This document shows, one piece after another, positions 8,910-19,004 of a stretch of 64,000 bases of DNA (position 1 is its first letter; each line of letters begins with the position of its first letter). A program made the position numbers and the translations under genes. A model generated the notes under the pieces. It saw nothing but the letters and a program-made list of their open reading frames with translations, did not search any database and was not told where the DNA came from. This stretch comes from Methylococcus sp. EFPC2 (GTDB taxonomy: Bacteria > Pseudomonadota > Gammaproteobacteria > Methylococcales > Methylococcaceae): NCBI RefSeq assembly GCF_016925495.1, contig NZ_CP070491.1, forward strand, positions 1-64,000, read 5' to 3'.

Positions 8910-9752
8910 ATGAATGGCAATAAACCTAGCTCGTTTGTTTCTATCGGGTTGGAGGGTGTCCTTATTTTGGTAGCGTTTGCAGGCGTGGCCCAAGCGGCGC
9001 CGACCCCTTGGAAAGGTATTGCAGACTACAAAAGTGCGCCGGGCAGCGTTGGTGACGAGGATTTAGTAGGCCCCTTCAGTACCTATGATTTCGGTACGGG
9101 TGTGGTGTTGTCCAAACTGATTTCAGGGGACGGTCAGCATGTTGGCGACGTTTTCCAGGGTTACTATCAGACCTATGTTCAAGGGCACGAGTTAAACGCC
9201 TTACCGGTGAGTGCAGGCGGTTTGAACTCAAACTACGAACTGACGGTCGTAGCCGAATTTCAAGAGACAATAACCGGTATAACTGCTTTCGGTCCCACCT
9301 TTAGCGTGACAGGCGGCAGTGCTGCGCTGTATTTCGATACCTCGCCCGATAGGAGTTATGTATCTGACTCTGGCTTTAACAATGGCGTGCCAATACTGAC
9401 CGGTAGGATTACCTCGGGCAGCGCTTTTTTTGTTTCGCCAATTGGTATGGGTTCTTCCCAGTTTGAATTGAGTTTGAACGGTACTTTTAGTGGTTATAAC
9501 TCCGCTGTTTACGAGCCTGACACCATTGGTGGCGGGATCGCTAATTTTAATTTGCGCGCTACGTTGAGCGATCTCGTTTTTTTAAACACGATATCGACTG
9601 TACAGGGCGAGAGTAAGGTTGGAAATATACTGTTGGCCGGAGATGGGGGGCTGCAGCTGACGACGGCGGTACCTATTCCTTTCGCAGGATGGTTGTTCGG
9701 CGCTGCCTTGGTGGGCCTGACATTGGTTCATCGGCAAAAATCAGATCTTTAA
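8910..9752 (+). CDS. VPxP-CTERM sorted secreted protein
   Basis: A 280-residue secreted protein of unknown function. An N-terminal signal peptide (VLILVAFAGVAQAAP) is followed by a Gly/Ser/Thr-rich beta-type body. A C-terminal sorting tail comprises VPIPFAGWLFGAALVGL, a hydrophobic helix and a short basic end (HRQKSDL). The tail is the gammaproteobacterial VPLPA variant of PEP-CTERM, which exosortases recognise. An ATG at 8910 is preferred over the GTG at 8904, although neither has a strong ribosome site. The matching exosortase is 24 kb downstream in the same locus. The protein is probably a matrix or surface component. Confidence 0.75.
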   Translation: MNGNKPSSFVSIGLEGVLILVAFAGVAQAAPTPWKGIADYKSAPGSVGDEDLVGPFSTYDFGTGVVLSKLISGDGQHVGDVFQGYYQTYVQGHELNALPVSAGGLNSNYELTVVAEFQETITGITAFGPTFSVTGGSAALYFDTSPDRSYVSDSGFNNGVPILTGRITSGSAFFVSPIGMGSSQFELSLNGTFSGYNSAVYEPDTIGGGIANFNLRATLSDLVFLNTISTVQGESKVGNILLAGDGGLQLTTAVPIPFAGWLFGAALVGLTLVHRQKSDL

Positions 9753-10173
9753 GATGTTAGGCGTACACCGCTGCTTGAGTTGGATTCGGGAGAGTGGGTT
9801 TTGGGCTTGTCTTTAGGATCTTAAAGAGCCTCTGATTTAGCCCTGCGACGGGTTCGGGACGAATGGAAACGTGCTCGTGTTTGCTAGTGTCGAAGTATGA
9901 CTGAAGTCGACTTGTTCAGCGCTTCCTTCCGTGGATTCGTGACCGCGTCGCTATCGGGTGATGATGAATCATTGGTGCTTCCATAGCTGGGACATCGGTG
10001 GTGTTTCCTCGTTCGCCGTACCCAGTGTTAAACGAAGGATGTCTTACTCTGGTTTCAATCTGTATTTACCGCTGATGTGAACGGAGTTCCCCGTTTGGGA
10101 TGCCAATCCAGATCCATATTGCGCCGCCTATTCGGTGCCGACACGACGGATAGCCACCGATACATTTGATTAA
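9753..10173. other. Intergenic region, no gene seen
   Basis: These 421 bases between the sorted protein and the export operon hold no credible frame, RNA or strong hairpin. A promoter for the export genes is expected here, but none could be placed with confidence. Confidence 0.4.
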
Positions 10174-10794
10174 TTGAAAACATTCCCCGACGTATTACTT
10201 GCTTCCACCGTGAAAATTGCGACTTTGTTCTCGATCGCGGGAAAATATTGGGTTCTCGCCCTTGTATATGTGGGTATCCTCTGGATTCCCGCTTGCTCAT
10301 ATGCAGAAGACGTCTATCGGCTCAACACGGGCGACAAGTTGAGAATAGATGTTTGGCAAGAAGAAAATCTGCGCGCAGACGTCATTGTGTTGCCTGACGG
10401 CACGATCAATTTTCCCTTGGTGGGATCGGTGCCCGTAGCCGGAAAAACCACCACCGAACTTGCCTCAGTCCTGAAAGAAAAATTGTCCGACTTCATCCCG
10501 GGTCCGGAAGTAAATGTGGCCTTGGTGACGCTTGAAGGCAATGTCATTTATGTCATTGGGGAGGTCACCAGACCCGGTCCCCTTATCATGACGAGAAACA
10601 TGACGGTCGTGCAAGCTCTCAGTATGGCAGGCGGCTTGACGCCATTCGCCGAAAAAAATGACATCCACATTTTACGCGCCGATCAGGGACGGAACACCGT
10701 TTCGATACCCTTCCGATATGGAGATGTTGAGGATGGTGATAAGTTGGACTCTATTGTTCCGCTGCAAAGCGGCGACACCATCATCGTCCCCTGA
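10174..10794 (+). CDS. Wza-like polysaccharide export protein
   Basis: A 206-residue outer-membrane export protein with the Poly_export domain (VYRLNTGDKLRIDVW through DGTINFPLVGSVPVAG) followed by one SLBB-type domain (VYVIGEVTRPGPLIM-like stretch and VVQALSMAGGLTPFA). The start is uncertain: TTG at 10174 or in-frame GTG at 10210. Either keeps the hydrophobic leader, which ends LWIPAC, a possible lipobox. It would form the outer-membrane channel for the polysaccharide and is followed at once by the beta-barrel, chain-length and kinase genes. It is short for a full Wza, as is usual in exosortase-linked loci. Confidence 0.85.
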   Translation: MKTFPDVLLASTVKIATLFSIAGKYWVLALVYVGILWIPACSYAEDVYRLNTGDKLRIDVWQEENLRADVIVLPDGTINFPLVGSVPVAGKTTTELASVLKEKLSDFIPGPEVNVALVTLEGNVIYVIGEVTRPGPLIMTRNMTVVQALSMAGGLTPFAEKNDIHILRADQGRNTVSIPFRYGDVEDGDKLDSIVPLQSGDTIIVP

Positions 10795-10823
10795 ATATCA
10801 CTATCGTATTTGGAAATTCAGGT

Positions 10824-12020
10824 GTGCGTAAACGAAGGTGGTTTTGCATTGTTTGCGCGGGCGTCGCGCATTACGCGATGGCTGCCGAGTGGCATATCAA
10901 AGGCGCCTATACGCAGGAACTCCAACACGACGACAACATCGGCATGCGAACCGGGAAAACTGAGGTTTACGGTACAGTGTTGCGACCGAGCTTCGATGCT
11001 GGCTGGCGAGATGGCGCCATGAACATCGGCATCAACGGAACCGGGGAAGTCCGCCGTTATGATGACGATCTTTGGGATTGTGAAACCTTTGGTATGGGCA
11101 TGAGGCCGAGCTATCAAGGCCGAAAACATGAATTCTCCCTGACGGGTGGTTATTCCCAGTCCTGCACTTACACTCAACAAGCGACCGACACGGGGATCTT
11201 GTTACCTAAGAATCAGTCGGAGAATTACAACCTAGCCCCCGCCTGGAGTTGGCAATGGTCGGCGCGCGATCAATTCACTGTCGGCCCGTCGTACAGCCAA
11301 ACTGATTACATTTCGACAGGAGCGGCCAATGGTTTCACCTCTACGCCTTTCCAAGGCAACAAGACATACGGTATCAATCTGTCCGAAATGCATCGGCAAA
11401 GTCCCCGTCTTTCGTTGACCGGCAGCACATTTTACTCTCATTCCAGCTACACCGGAGCTCATGCATCTAGTCAAGATGTCTTTGGCTTTCAATTGGGGGC
11501 GCAATACCAGATTTCGCGTGCATGGTCCATTAATGGCAGCGCCGGCGGACGTTGGGTCGAGTCACAAGTTCGGAGTAGCGGATTAGGCGACAGTCATACA
11601 CCCGGTACGCCCCAATTCGGCGAGTTGGCCAATATCGCGTTGAGCCACAAAGGTAAATATGCCACTTCATCGGTGACCTTTTCCCGAACCGTCAACCCCA
11701 GCGCGTTTGGCCAAGTAACTCAATACACGTCCGTCTCCGCACGTTATAGCTACCCGATCACGCGCCATCTTTCCTGGTCGCTTGACGGCAGTTATCAGCA
11801 GAACGAATCAGCAAGCCAAAGCTCATTCCAAACGCGCCAAAACCGAACCTTTTTCTCTGCGTCTTCCGGACTTACTTGGCAGTTCGCTAAACACTGGCGC
11901 TTGTCCGGAAACTACCGCTATCGCCGGCAGGAATACGACAGCATCCCCGGCGTACGAGACTCCAATGCCGTCACCGTAGACATCTCCTACGACTGGGATG
12001 GTTTGCGGGAAGCGCGCTAA
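10824..12020 (+). CDS. Outer-membrane beta-barrel protein of EPS locus
   Basis: A 398-residue protein with a cleavable signal (FCIVCAGVAHYAMAAE) and alternating polar/aromatic beta strands throughout. Aromatic-rich strand ends such as LSLTGSTFYSHSSY and WRLSGNYRYRRQEY are typical of an outer-membrane barrel. The GTG at 10824 is the start used. Its place between the Wza-like and Wzz-like genes matches the PEP-CTERM-system-associated barrel proteins found in exosortase EPS clusters. Its exact job, secretion pore or assembly partner, is inferred from position only. Confidence 0.7.
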   Translation: MRKRRWFCIVCAGVAHYAMAAEWHIKGAYTQELQHDDNIGMRTGKTEVYGTVLRPSFDAGWRDGAMNIGINGTGEVRRYDDDLWDCETFGMGMRPSYQGRKHEFSLTGGYSQSCTYTQQATDTGILLPKNQSENYNLAPAWSWQWSARDQFTVGPSYSQTDYISTGAANGFTSTPFQGNKTYGINLSEMHRQSPRLSLTGSTFYSHSSYTGAHASSQDVFGFQLGAQYQISRAWSINGSAGGRWVESQVRSSGLGDSHTPGTPQFGELANIALSHKGKYATSSVTFSRTVNPSAFGQVTQYTSVSARYSYPITRHLSWSLDGSYQQNESASQSSFQTRQNRTFFSASSGLTWQFAKHWRLSGNYRYRRQEYDSIPGVRDSNAVTVDISYDWDGLREAR

Positions 12021-12040
12021 CTCGATCGTCCAGTACCCGC

Positions 12041-13798
12041 ATGGAACAAGAAGAAAACGTCAAAACTATCGCCGAGTACCTCGAGGTACTTAAACGGCGA
12101 AAGTACATAGCGCTGGTTTCATTTGTAACAATCAGCTTCCTGGGATTTGTGTTGGCGATGAAGTTACCGCCGGTGTATCGCTCGTCAGCCACCATCTTGA
12201 TCGAGGACCAGCAGATTCCTCGCAGCATGGTGCAAACCACAATTACCGATTTTGCCGACAAACGCATAGAGCTCATCAAACAGCGTGTGATGACGCGGGA
12301 TCGGATACTCGGCATCATTCAGAAACATAAACTTTACCTCGACGATCGCGACAAGCTGGTACCCAGCGAACTCGTAAAACGTTTTCAAGAGGATACAGAA
12401 ATCCAGATGATCGCTGCCAATGTAGCGGACCCCCAGCGCGGTAGCGGAAAAGCCACGATCGCGTTCACCATATCGTTCAGCGATCGGCTGCCAAATGTGG
12501 CGCAAGGGGTTTCGAATGAATTGGTGAGCTTATTTCTCGAAGAGAATACCCGTGTGCGGGCCCAGCGAGCGGCCAAAACAACGGAGTTTCTCAATGAAGA
12601 AGCTGAAAAGCTTAAACACGAAATCCTGATGCTGGAAACCCGGATTGTCGATTATAAAGCCAAATACGGCAAGAGTTTGCCGGATATGTTGCAGGTTAAT
12701 CTCACCGCCGTAGAACGAACCAATGAATCGCTCAGGCAGACCGACAACGACATTCGGCTTGCTCGTGATCGCATTACGTATCTTTCTGATGCGCTGCTGC
12801 AAGCAAAGGAAAACTCGGCCACTACCAGCGGCAGGCAGGCGGACAAACCTATGGGCAAAGCGGAGCAGATGCGATTGCTTAAATCGCAGTTTATACGGCT
12901 CAGTTCGCTTTATACGCCTTCTCATCCCGATGTATTAAGGGTAAAGCGGCAGATTGTCAGCATGGATCCCAGCTTTACTGGCGCGGAGGCTACGCGGAGC
13001 GATGTGAGTTCCGAATTACTTAAGGCGGAGGCGGAACTCGTTCTGTTGAAGGACAAGTATGCCGACAATCACCCGGATGTCGTCAAACTGCAACAACAGC
13101 TTGCTACCTTGAGGCAAAAGGCTGACGCGGCGGCGACCCAAGATGGGAATGATTCGGAAAACACGGTCAAAGGGGACCCCGCCTATTTGTCACTATCCAA
13201 TCAGCTCCTTAGCACTCAGCATGAGCTGGAGAACTCGCTGAAACGTAGGGAGGAGTTACAAGGCGACCTGCGGGAATTGCAGGCCCGAGTCGACCAAACC
13301 CCCTTGGTGGAAAAGCAATATGCCGAATTGCAGAGAGATCGCCAAAATAGCCTGAATAAATATGCGGAGCTGGAAGCTAAGAGCCGAGAGGCCAAATTGG
13401 CTCAGACATTGGAAGAGGAGCAAAAGGGCGAGACCTTCACCCTGATCGAGCCCCCTGTAGCGCCAGACAAGCCCGAGAAACCTAACCGCAAAAAAATTAT
13501 CGCGCTGGGTGCGGGAGTTGGCTTAGGGACCGGCTTGGCACTCATGATTTTGCTGGAGCTTCTATATGAAAGAGTGCGTGGACCAAAAGCCTTGGAACGC
13601 ATCGCCGGGATGGCTCCGTTAGTGGTTATTCCATATATAGAGACCCCGGCAGATATAAGAAAACGCAAGGCCCAAGTACAGCTCACAAGTATTGTAATCG
13701 GGGGAGCAATTGTCGCCATCACACTACTGACTCATTTTTATGTTATGCCTTTAGAACAAATTGGGGCGGCCGTAGTAGTGAAGATAGGTCGGCTATAG
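12041..13798 (+). CDS. Wzz-type chain-length determinant (GNVR domain)
   Basis: A 585-residue polysaccharide co-polymerase. An N-terminal cytoplasmic tail and membrane helix (IALVSFVTISFLGFVLAM) lead into the Wzz domain. Long periplasmic coiled coils (about 190-470) follow, with a GNVR-like block near LVEKQYAELQRDRQ, then a helix near 485-505 and a last helix (TSIVIGGAIVAITLL). It ends without a kinase domain; the kinase is the next gene. It would set chain length and couple the inner-membrane polymerase to the outer-membrane channel. It begins 20 bases after the barrel gene. Confidence 0.88.
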   Translation: MEQEENVKTIAEYLEVLKRRKYIALVSFVTISFLGFVLAMKLPPVYRSSATILIEDQQIPRSMVQTTITDFADKRIELIKQRVMTRDRILGIIQKHKLYLDDRDKLVPSELVKRFQEDTEIQMIAANVADPQRGSGKATIAFTISFSDRLPNVAQGVSNELVSLFLEENTRVRAQRAAKTTEFLNEEAEKLKHEILMLETRIVDYKAKYGKSLPDMLQVNLTAVERTNESLRQTDNDIRLARDRITYLSDALLQAKENSATTSGRQADKPMGKAEQMRLLKSQFIRLSSLYTPSHPDVLRVKRQIVSMDPSFTGAEATRSDVSSELLKAEAELVLLKDKYADNHPDVVKLQQQLATLRQKADAAATQDGNDSENTVKGDPAYLSLSNQLLSTQHELENSLKRREELQGDLRELQARVDQTPLVEKQYAELQRDRQNSLNKYAELEAKSREAKLAQTLEEEQKGETFTLIEPPVAPDKPEKPNRKKIIALGAGVGLGTGLALMILLELLYERVRGPKALERIAGMAPLVVIPYIETPADIRKRKAQVQLTSIVIGGAIVAITLLTHFYVMPLEQIGAAVVVKIGRL

Positions 13799-13964
13799 GA
13801 AACGAATTTAGTATTCGAATTTCGCCGGAAAGCGAAGGGTATGTATACGTAGTTCTGAGATGTTCACTGCTAGGACGTGATAGGGCTATCTAATAGCGCC
13901 GGCAAGCCAAGGCCTGGCTAGGCCATACGACTCAACCTGCTTTGCTTTATCTAGGTTAAAGATT

Positions 13965-14714
13965 TTGGAACAAAGCTCAATTCAGCACAAATCTGTCCCT
14001 CCGATTCAATATACCCGGACCCGGCGGATTACCGTTAACCCCGGCCTAATGCGCGATCGGCGACTGGTCATGGGACTGAGAAACGACCCGTACGCCGACG
14101 TTTTTCGATTGTTACGCACGAATATATTGCGGCAGCTCCGCGAAAAACGGTGGACCAGTCTGGCGATCGTCGCACCCACAGCGGAATGCGGAAAAACCTT
14201 CGTTACGGTTAACCTGGCTATTGCTCTGGCCATGGAAGTTAACCAGACCGTGCTCGTCGTTGACGCCGACCTACGAAAACCCAATGTTGCCTGGTATTTC
14301 GGGATGAAACCCGAGAAAGGCTTGCTGGATTACCTGCAAGATGACGTAACGGTGGAAGACCTTTTGGTGAACCCTGGTTTTGACCGACTGGTGGTTCTGC
14401 CAGGACGCGGTACGACAGAACACTCGTCCGAGTTACTGGCACTGCCGCGAATGACTTCCCTAGTAACGGAGCTCAAAACGCGTTACGACTCACGCATCGT
14501 GCTATTCGATCTTCCTCCGCTGCTCGCTTCGGACGACGCAATGCTGTTCATGCCGCATTACGACGCAGCACTGCTGGTGATTGAGGATGGCAAGAATACA
14601 CCGGGTGAAATACGGCACTCGATCAATATACTCGACGGTACTCCGCTTGCTGGCATGGTGCTGAACAAATCGCGCGCCGTCACCGTAACACCCTATCAGC
14701 GCGCCACGGGTTAA
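13965..14714 (+). CDS. CpsD/CapB-type tyrosine autokinase
   Basis: A 249-residue cytoplasmic BY-kinase. It has a Walker A-type loop with an unusual middle (APTAECGKTFVTVN), Walker A' (VLVVDADLRKPN) and Walker B (IVLFDLPPLLASDDA). The start is a TTG at 13965, with no ATG in a suitable place. BY-kinases normally end in a tyrosine cluster that is autophosphorylated. Here the tail holds only one Tyr (TPYQRATG), so signalling by a Tyr cluster looks lost or moved elsewhere. It should cycle with the Wzz-like protein just upstream, 166 bases away. Confidence 0.82.
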   Translation: MEQSSIQHKSVPPIQYTRTRRITVNPGLMRDRRLVMGLRNDPYADVFRLLRTNILRQLREKRWTSLAIVAPTAECGKTFVTVNLAIALAMEVNQTVLVVDADLRKPNVAWYFGMKPEKGLLDYLQDDVTVEDLLVNPGFDRLVVLPGRGTTEHSSELLALPRMTSLVTELKTRYDSRIVLFDLPPLLASDDAMLFMPHYDAALLVIEDGKNTPGEIRHSINILDGTPLAGMVLNKSRAVTVTPYQRATG

Positions 14715-14743
14715 AAGCGGCCACAAGAGACGTGGGCTACACC

Positions 14744-15541
14744 ATGAACAATCGAGTGCACATAATGGGTATCGATTTCGACCCATTGACCATGGCTGAT
14801 GTGGTTGCCACGGTATTAACTTGGGCGGGCGAGACATATCACACATGCCGGTATGTGGTGACACCAAACGTTAATCATGTCGTGACCTTCCAGGATAACG
14901 ATGGCCTTCAGGCCGCGTATCGAGACGCTTCCTTAGTAGTGGTTGACGGGAAGCCGGTATTGCTGGCTTCTCGATTGCTTGGCAAGCGGCTGCCGGGCTT
15001 AGTGCCAGGTAGCGATCTCTGCCCAGTTTTGTTCGACACAGCAGTCAAACAATCGGGACTGCGAGTTTTTTTGCTTGGCGCCGGAGATGGCGTGGCTGAG
15101 CGGGCCGCCAGAGTTATCCAGGCGCGTTGGCCATGGATTTCGGTTTGTGGTTACTACACCCCTCCGATGGGTTTCAACTCCGAATCGCACGAGAACGCCG
15201 AAGTGATCGATTGCATCAACGCGGCGCAGCCCGATGTGCTGCTCATAGGACTCGGGGCCCCGAAACAGGAAATCTGGATACATGCCATGCGGGCTCAACT
15301 TCACGTCAAAGTCGCCTTGTGCATCGGCGCGGCCATCGACTTTCTCGCGGGAGAAAAAACTAGGGCACCCAAGTGGATGCGGTTTGTGGGTTTGGAATGG
15401 CTGCACCGGGCGCTGAGCGAGCCGAAACGACTCGCTGGTCGATATTGGCATGATGCCAAAGTATTTCCCCTCTTGGTACTTCGCGACCGTTCGCGATTGA
15501 AACGAGTCCGCACCATGCTCCAGCGATCACCCATTCGCTAA
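14744..15541 (+). CDS. WecG/TagA/CpsF family glycosyltransferase
   Basis: A 265-residue GT26 enzyme that adds the second sugar to a lipid-linked acceptor. Hallmarks are TPNVNHVVTFQDN near the N terminus, VVVDGKPVLLASRLLG, and the diagnostic GLGAPKQEIWIH. The ATG at 14744 is chosen over an in-frame GTG at 14732 because the upstream AAGAGA would then be spaced normally. The gene follows the kinase closely and would act after the WcaJ-like enzyme on the inner face of the membrane. Confidence 0.88.
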   Translation: MNNRVHIMGIDFDPLTMADVVATVLTWAGETYHTCRYVVTPNVNHVVTFQDNDGLQAAYRDASLVVVDGKPVLLASRLLGKRLPGLVPGSDLCPVLFDTAVKQSGLRVFLLGAGDGVAERAARVIQARWPWISVCGYYTPPMGFNSESHENAEVIDCINAAQPDVLLIGLGAPKQEIWIHAMRAQLHVKVALCIGAAIDFLAGEKTRAPKWMRFVGLEWLHRALSEPKRLAGRYWHDAKVFPLLVLRDRSRLKRVRTMLQRSPIR

Positions 15542-15568
15542 AATCCGGACAAAACAGGGGACACGAAC

Positions 15569-17908
15569 ATGGACCACAAGTATTCGGCACTAATATTGTT
15601 CGCCTTGTTAGTTTTGTCATTTCCCCCGGTTCAAGCATGTGAAGCGCCGTCCGAAAGCTTTTGCGCCGATTACTTCCGGGGCATCGGCCTGTCCGGCCCC
15701 GTCCTGGCCACCGAAACGACGTCAAAAATCGATTTCGACTGGAAAAACGGTCGACCACATAGGCGAGTATCCGCGAACTTCTTCTCTGCACGCTGGGAAG
15801 GCATATTCGACTTCGACGCGCATCCCTATGAATTCATGGTGCGGGCTGACGACGGTATTCGCGTGGCTATCGATGGAACTATCGTCATCGACCGATGGAA
15901 GCCTACGCGTGGACAAAAAAATAGGACCACTCTAACGCCCGGGTCAGGCAAACATCGTATCACCGTTGAATATTTCGAATTAACCGGATTGGCGGGGGCG
16001 ACTGTCGATTGGCACCCTATTACGTCCACTAACTCCGTAGCCTTTGTAACGTATAACGCGAAAGGCGCGCTCGCTGTAAGCCAGCAAGCCCCGTGGACAA
16101 ATTCGCCACCTCGCTTGCCCATCGGTATCAATCTTTCCACTTTTGATTACTGGAATTCCGCGGTTCCTTTCAAAGATCTTATGATGCAATCGGGGGTTGT
16201 CGGTGTATATAAACAGGCCTCCAATGACCGCTGCGAGACACAACCACCGCTAGTTAACAATGGATACCCTAAATACGTTCCAGCGGGGTGCCGTATTAGA
16301 ATTTTTAGCACTTTCCAAATCAAAAATGAATATTGGCCAAATGGTGTCCCTACCTATCGTCCAGGACATTATGTCTTACTTCACAAAGGAGTCGGCACAA
16401 TAAAACTTAGCTGGGATGCCGCAAACGTTAAGTATACGAGCGCGGGGCGCATCGAATTCGACGTTCCGACACCTGGCACTGGCTTACAAATAGAAATCGT
16501 AAATTCCGATAATAACAATCCCGTTCATGATATGCACATCGTTCACGCAGACGATGAAGCTACGTTTAGAACGCAGCCATTCAATGAAAAGTGGCTGAAC
16601 ATTTTGAAACCGTTTAATGTCATCCGGTTCATGGACTGGGGGAGAGTCTCCCAGAATATCACGAAATATTCGGGGGCCGCTGTTGCACATACGACCAATA
16701 CCCTGACGCTGCCTAGCAGTGCGCCTTCCGTCGACAATCTGTTCAATGGTATGGTGACCATGATCAATGTCAATGGAAAATATCCGCGAGTATTCATCGA
16801 AAAGTATGACGGCGCAAGCAGAACGCTTTTTCTGCGCTCCCCCATAGAACTATCGACTACGGGTGCGCAGCCCACGCTTACTATCTTCGATTTTCCCAAT
16901 AAAACCTGGGAGGAACGGGCTCAGCCCACGACGTTGGGGCAGACTACCAACGCCGGGGTGGCATTCGAATACATGATAGACCTAGCCAATACCATTAATG
17001 CCAATCCATGGATCAATATTCCAACAGCCGCGGATGATCGCTTTGTACAAGAACTCGCGAAACTTATCAAAAGCCGGCTAAAGCCCACGCTCAAATGCTA
17101 CATTGAATACTCCAATGAAACTTGGAACTACGGGTGGCCCGGGTATCATTACTCAGAAGCCAAAGTCAACGACATGAAATTGACTGGCACATGGATACCA
17201 GCCGATGCCTGGCAGGCCTATCGCGCTGTTGAAATCTTCCGCATTTTCAACCAAGTATTCGGCGAGCGTGACCTGCGCGAACAACGAAACGGGAGCCGTT
17301 TGGTAAGGGTGTTGACCTCTCAGACCGCTTGGCTGGACCGTGCTATGAAAGTTATGGATTGGACCAACAGCGGCAATACCTATCCCACGCTAGGGATACC
17401 CGCCCATAAATTTGCCGACGCTTGGGGCATGACAACCTATTTTTCTGCCCCGGGAGGCGCTAAAACAATAGAACTGGCTTCGACAACAGAGTTGATCGAT
17501 ATGCAAATTGCGGCCATTGACCAAGAGGTTGCAAAAACGCCTAAACCGGGCTTGTTCCGACAAATAATTGAAGCATGCCGTAAACGCGGGCTGCAAGTCG
17601 TCGCGTACGAGGGTGGTACCCACTTGCTCGCTCCCCAAGAACGCACGGACTTGGTTGCCAAAGTGGTATTAACCAACCGGGAGTCAAGAATGGAGCAGTT
17701 ATACAGCCATGCCTTAACCGCCTGGGAAAATCTGGCGAAAGAATATGGCTCGAGTGCGATCGGCGTTTGGAATCAATACTATGATGTTGGCCGATATTCA
17801 AAATATGGCTACTGGGGCATTTTGGAGTCCACCTATCAAGATCCCAGCACGGTGCCAAAATACAAAGCCATACAGTCCTTTGTGAACGGCAATCGCGTTA
17901 ACAATTGA
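15569..17908 (+). CDS. Secreted PA14-domain protein, possible glycoside hydrolase
   Basis: A 779-residue exported protein. A signal peptide (ALILFALLVLSFPPVQA) precedes a PA14 domain at about 25-150 (FEFMVRADDG-like core, here YEFMVRADDGIRVAIDG). A long C-terminal region follows, with motifs such as CYIEYSNETWNYGW and WINIPTAADDRF. The E-x-SNE-W pattern resembles the acid/base strand of alpha/beta-barrel glycoside hydrolases, but no family is assigned. PA14 domains often bind carbohydrate. Placed among polysaccharide genes, it may trim or bind the product outside the cell. No VPxP tail is present, so it is not an exosortase substrate. Confidence 0.65.
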   Translation: MDHKYSALILFALLVLSFPPVQACEAPSESFCADYFRGIGLSGPVLATETTSKIDFDWKNGRPHRRVSANFFSARWEGIFDFDAHPYEFMVRADDGIRVAIDGTIVIDRWKPTRGQKNRTTLTPGSGKHRITVEYFELTGLAGATVDWHPITSTNSVAFVTYNAKGALAVSQQAPWTNSPPRLPIGINLSTFDYWNSAVPFKDLMMQSGVVGVYKQASNDRCETQPPLVNNGYPKYVPAGCRIRIFSTFQIKNEYWPNGVPTYRPGHYVLLHKGVGTIKLSWDAANVKYTSAGRIEFDVPTPGTGLQIEIVNSDNNNPVHDMHIVHADDEATFRTQPFNEKWLNILKPFNVIRFMDWGRVSQNITKYSGAAVAHTTNTLTLPSSAPSVDNLFNGMVTMINVNGKYPRVFIEKYDGASRTLFLRSPIELSTTGAQPTLTIFDFPNKTWEERAQPTTLGQTTNAGVAFEYMIDLANTINANPWINIPTAADDRFVQELAKLIKSRLKPTLKCYIEYSNETWNYGWPGYHYSEAKVNDMKLTGTWIPADAWQAYRAVEIFRIFNQVFGERDLREQRNGSRLVRVLTSQTAWLDRAMKVMDWTNSGNTYPTLGIPAHKFADAWGMTTYFSAPGGAKTIELASTTELIDMQIAAIDQEVAKTPKPGLFRQIIEACRKRGLQVVAYEGGTHLLAPQERTDLVAKVVLTNRESRMEQLYSHALTAWENLAKEYGSSAIGVWNQYYDVGRYSKYGYWGILESTYQDPSTVPKYKAIQSFVNGNRVNN

Positions 17909-18831
17909 TGCGGTATATCTATGCATGCATGTTTATACTCGATCGCCGATGGCTACATGACCAACTATACCGTTGAGGTTAAGGGTACAGGCCTCACTAC
18001 ATTAATTATTTATTCGGGATAGCAGAAGTTTCTGTGATCCCGTTGACAGCGGTGTCACTGCCTGGAAGCCATCACCAGCCTTGTCGCTCCGACAGCCCTA
18101 ATTGGAGTGTTTGTATAAGAGTCGCACCGGTGGGTAGTCGCCGCCGGGACGAAAAGTTTTGTAGTATTTTATCCTGACGCCGGAAATGAGGATTGTCGAT
18201 TTAGGGGGGGCAGTCACAAATATGGGATATTATACTCCCACTTTAATCTAATCTGTCTCAACCCGCCTGGCGTAGTTGCAACGAATCATAATACCCGTTA
18301 AACAACGTTACGAGTGTCGTAAGCTATTGAGTCTCAGATGGCTATTACCAACAGATTTCATATGAGGAAGTGCCTTACTTTAAAGCCGGATATTTTCGTC
18401 TTATATCTAGTAACGGCTTTATCGATCATGTTGGGAGCAGGCTAAGCGGCTAGAGTTTGCCTGTGAGGTTAATTGCTTATCTCAAAACACTGGGTTCAGA
18501 TCCAATGCAAATAGCCACCTGCAGAGGCATATTTCGGCGAGCCGTTTTGGTGGTTGTACCTCAAAATCCGCAGCAGTTCTTTGTGAAAACATGGTCGGAA
18601 AACCTACCCGCGTGGACTGAAAGAGTAGCGACTACTACGGTATTGATCGAGGCAATTAACAGGGCTATTTCCCCACCGAAATATATCTTCTGAATTGAGC
18701 TTCTTTCCAAGGCCATTTATCGCTTTTCAGTCGTCTAGCAAGATAAAATTCTTGAAAGTTATCCATGTATGAGCGGATGAGAGCCACCATTCGGACGATG
18801 GGCGGAGATGACAGTGCCACTTGGTATTGCA
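17909..18831. other. AT-rich intergenic region without a supported gene
   Basis: About 920 bases with many stops in all frames. A 78-codon plus frame at 18457-18693 has no recognisable domain and no ribosome site. The region may be a decayed gene, because its right side leads into a diverged copy of the downstream 3'-end repeat. No RNA gene or terminator was recognised. Confidence 0.4.
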
Positions 18832-18958
18832 GGCGACTAAATAGCGTACGCACTGATGGAGCATGTAGGCCGGTTCTGAGTGCGTCTTGTACGAAGAATA
18901 GTGACCCAGTTAATAGGTTAACCACCAAGTATTGTCCCTAAGGTGTAAGAATTAACCC
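18832..18958 (+). repeat. Diverged direct repeat, left copy
   Basis: About 125 bases match 20291-20399 with scattered substitutions. Shared blocks include TGGAGCATGTA, a CGGTTCTG/CCGTTCTG block and AATAGT followed by TTAATA. The right copy contains the stop codon of the polymerase gene, and this copy has a TGA in the same place. It ends where the hydrophobic N terminus of that gene begins. Confidence 0.65.
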
Positions 18959-19004
18959 GAATATATTTTCGTATCTTGTCCTCTTTGGCTGGCCTTTTAT
19001 TTGC

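Noticed and set aside
18457-18693. 78-codon plus frame between the PA14 and polymerase genes
   Set aside because: No ribosome site, no domain, atypical composition; not different from chance in an AT-rich spacer.
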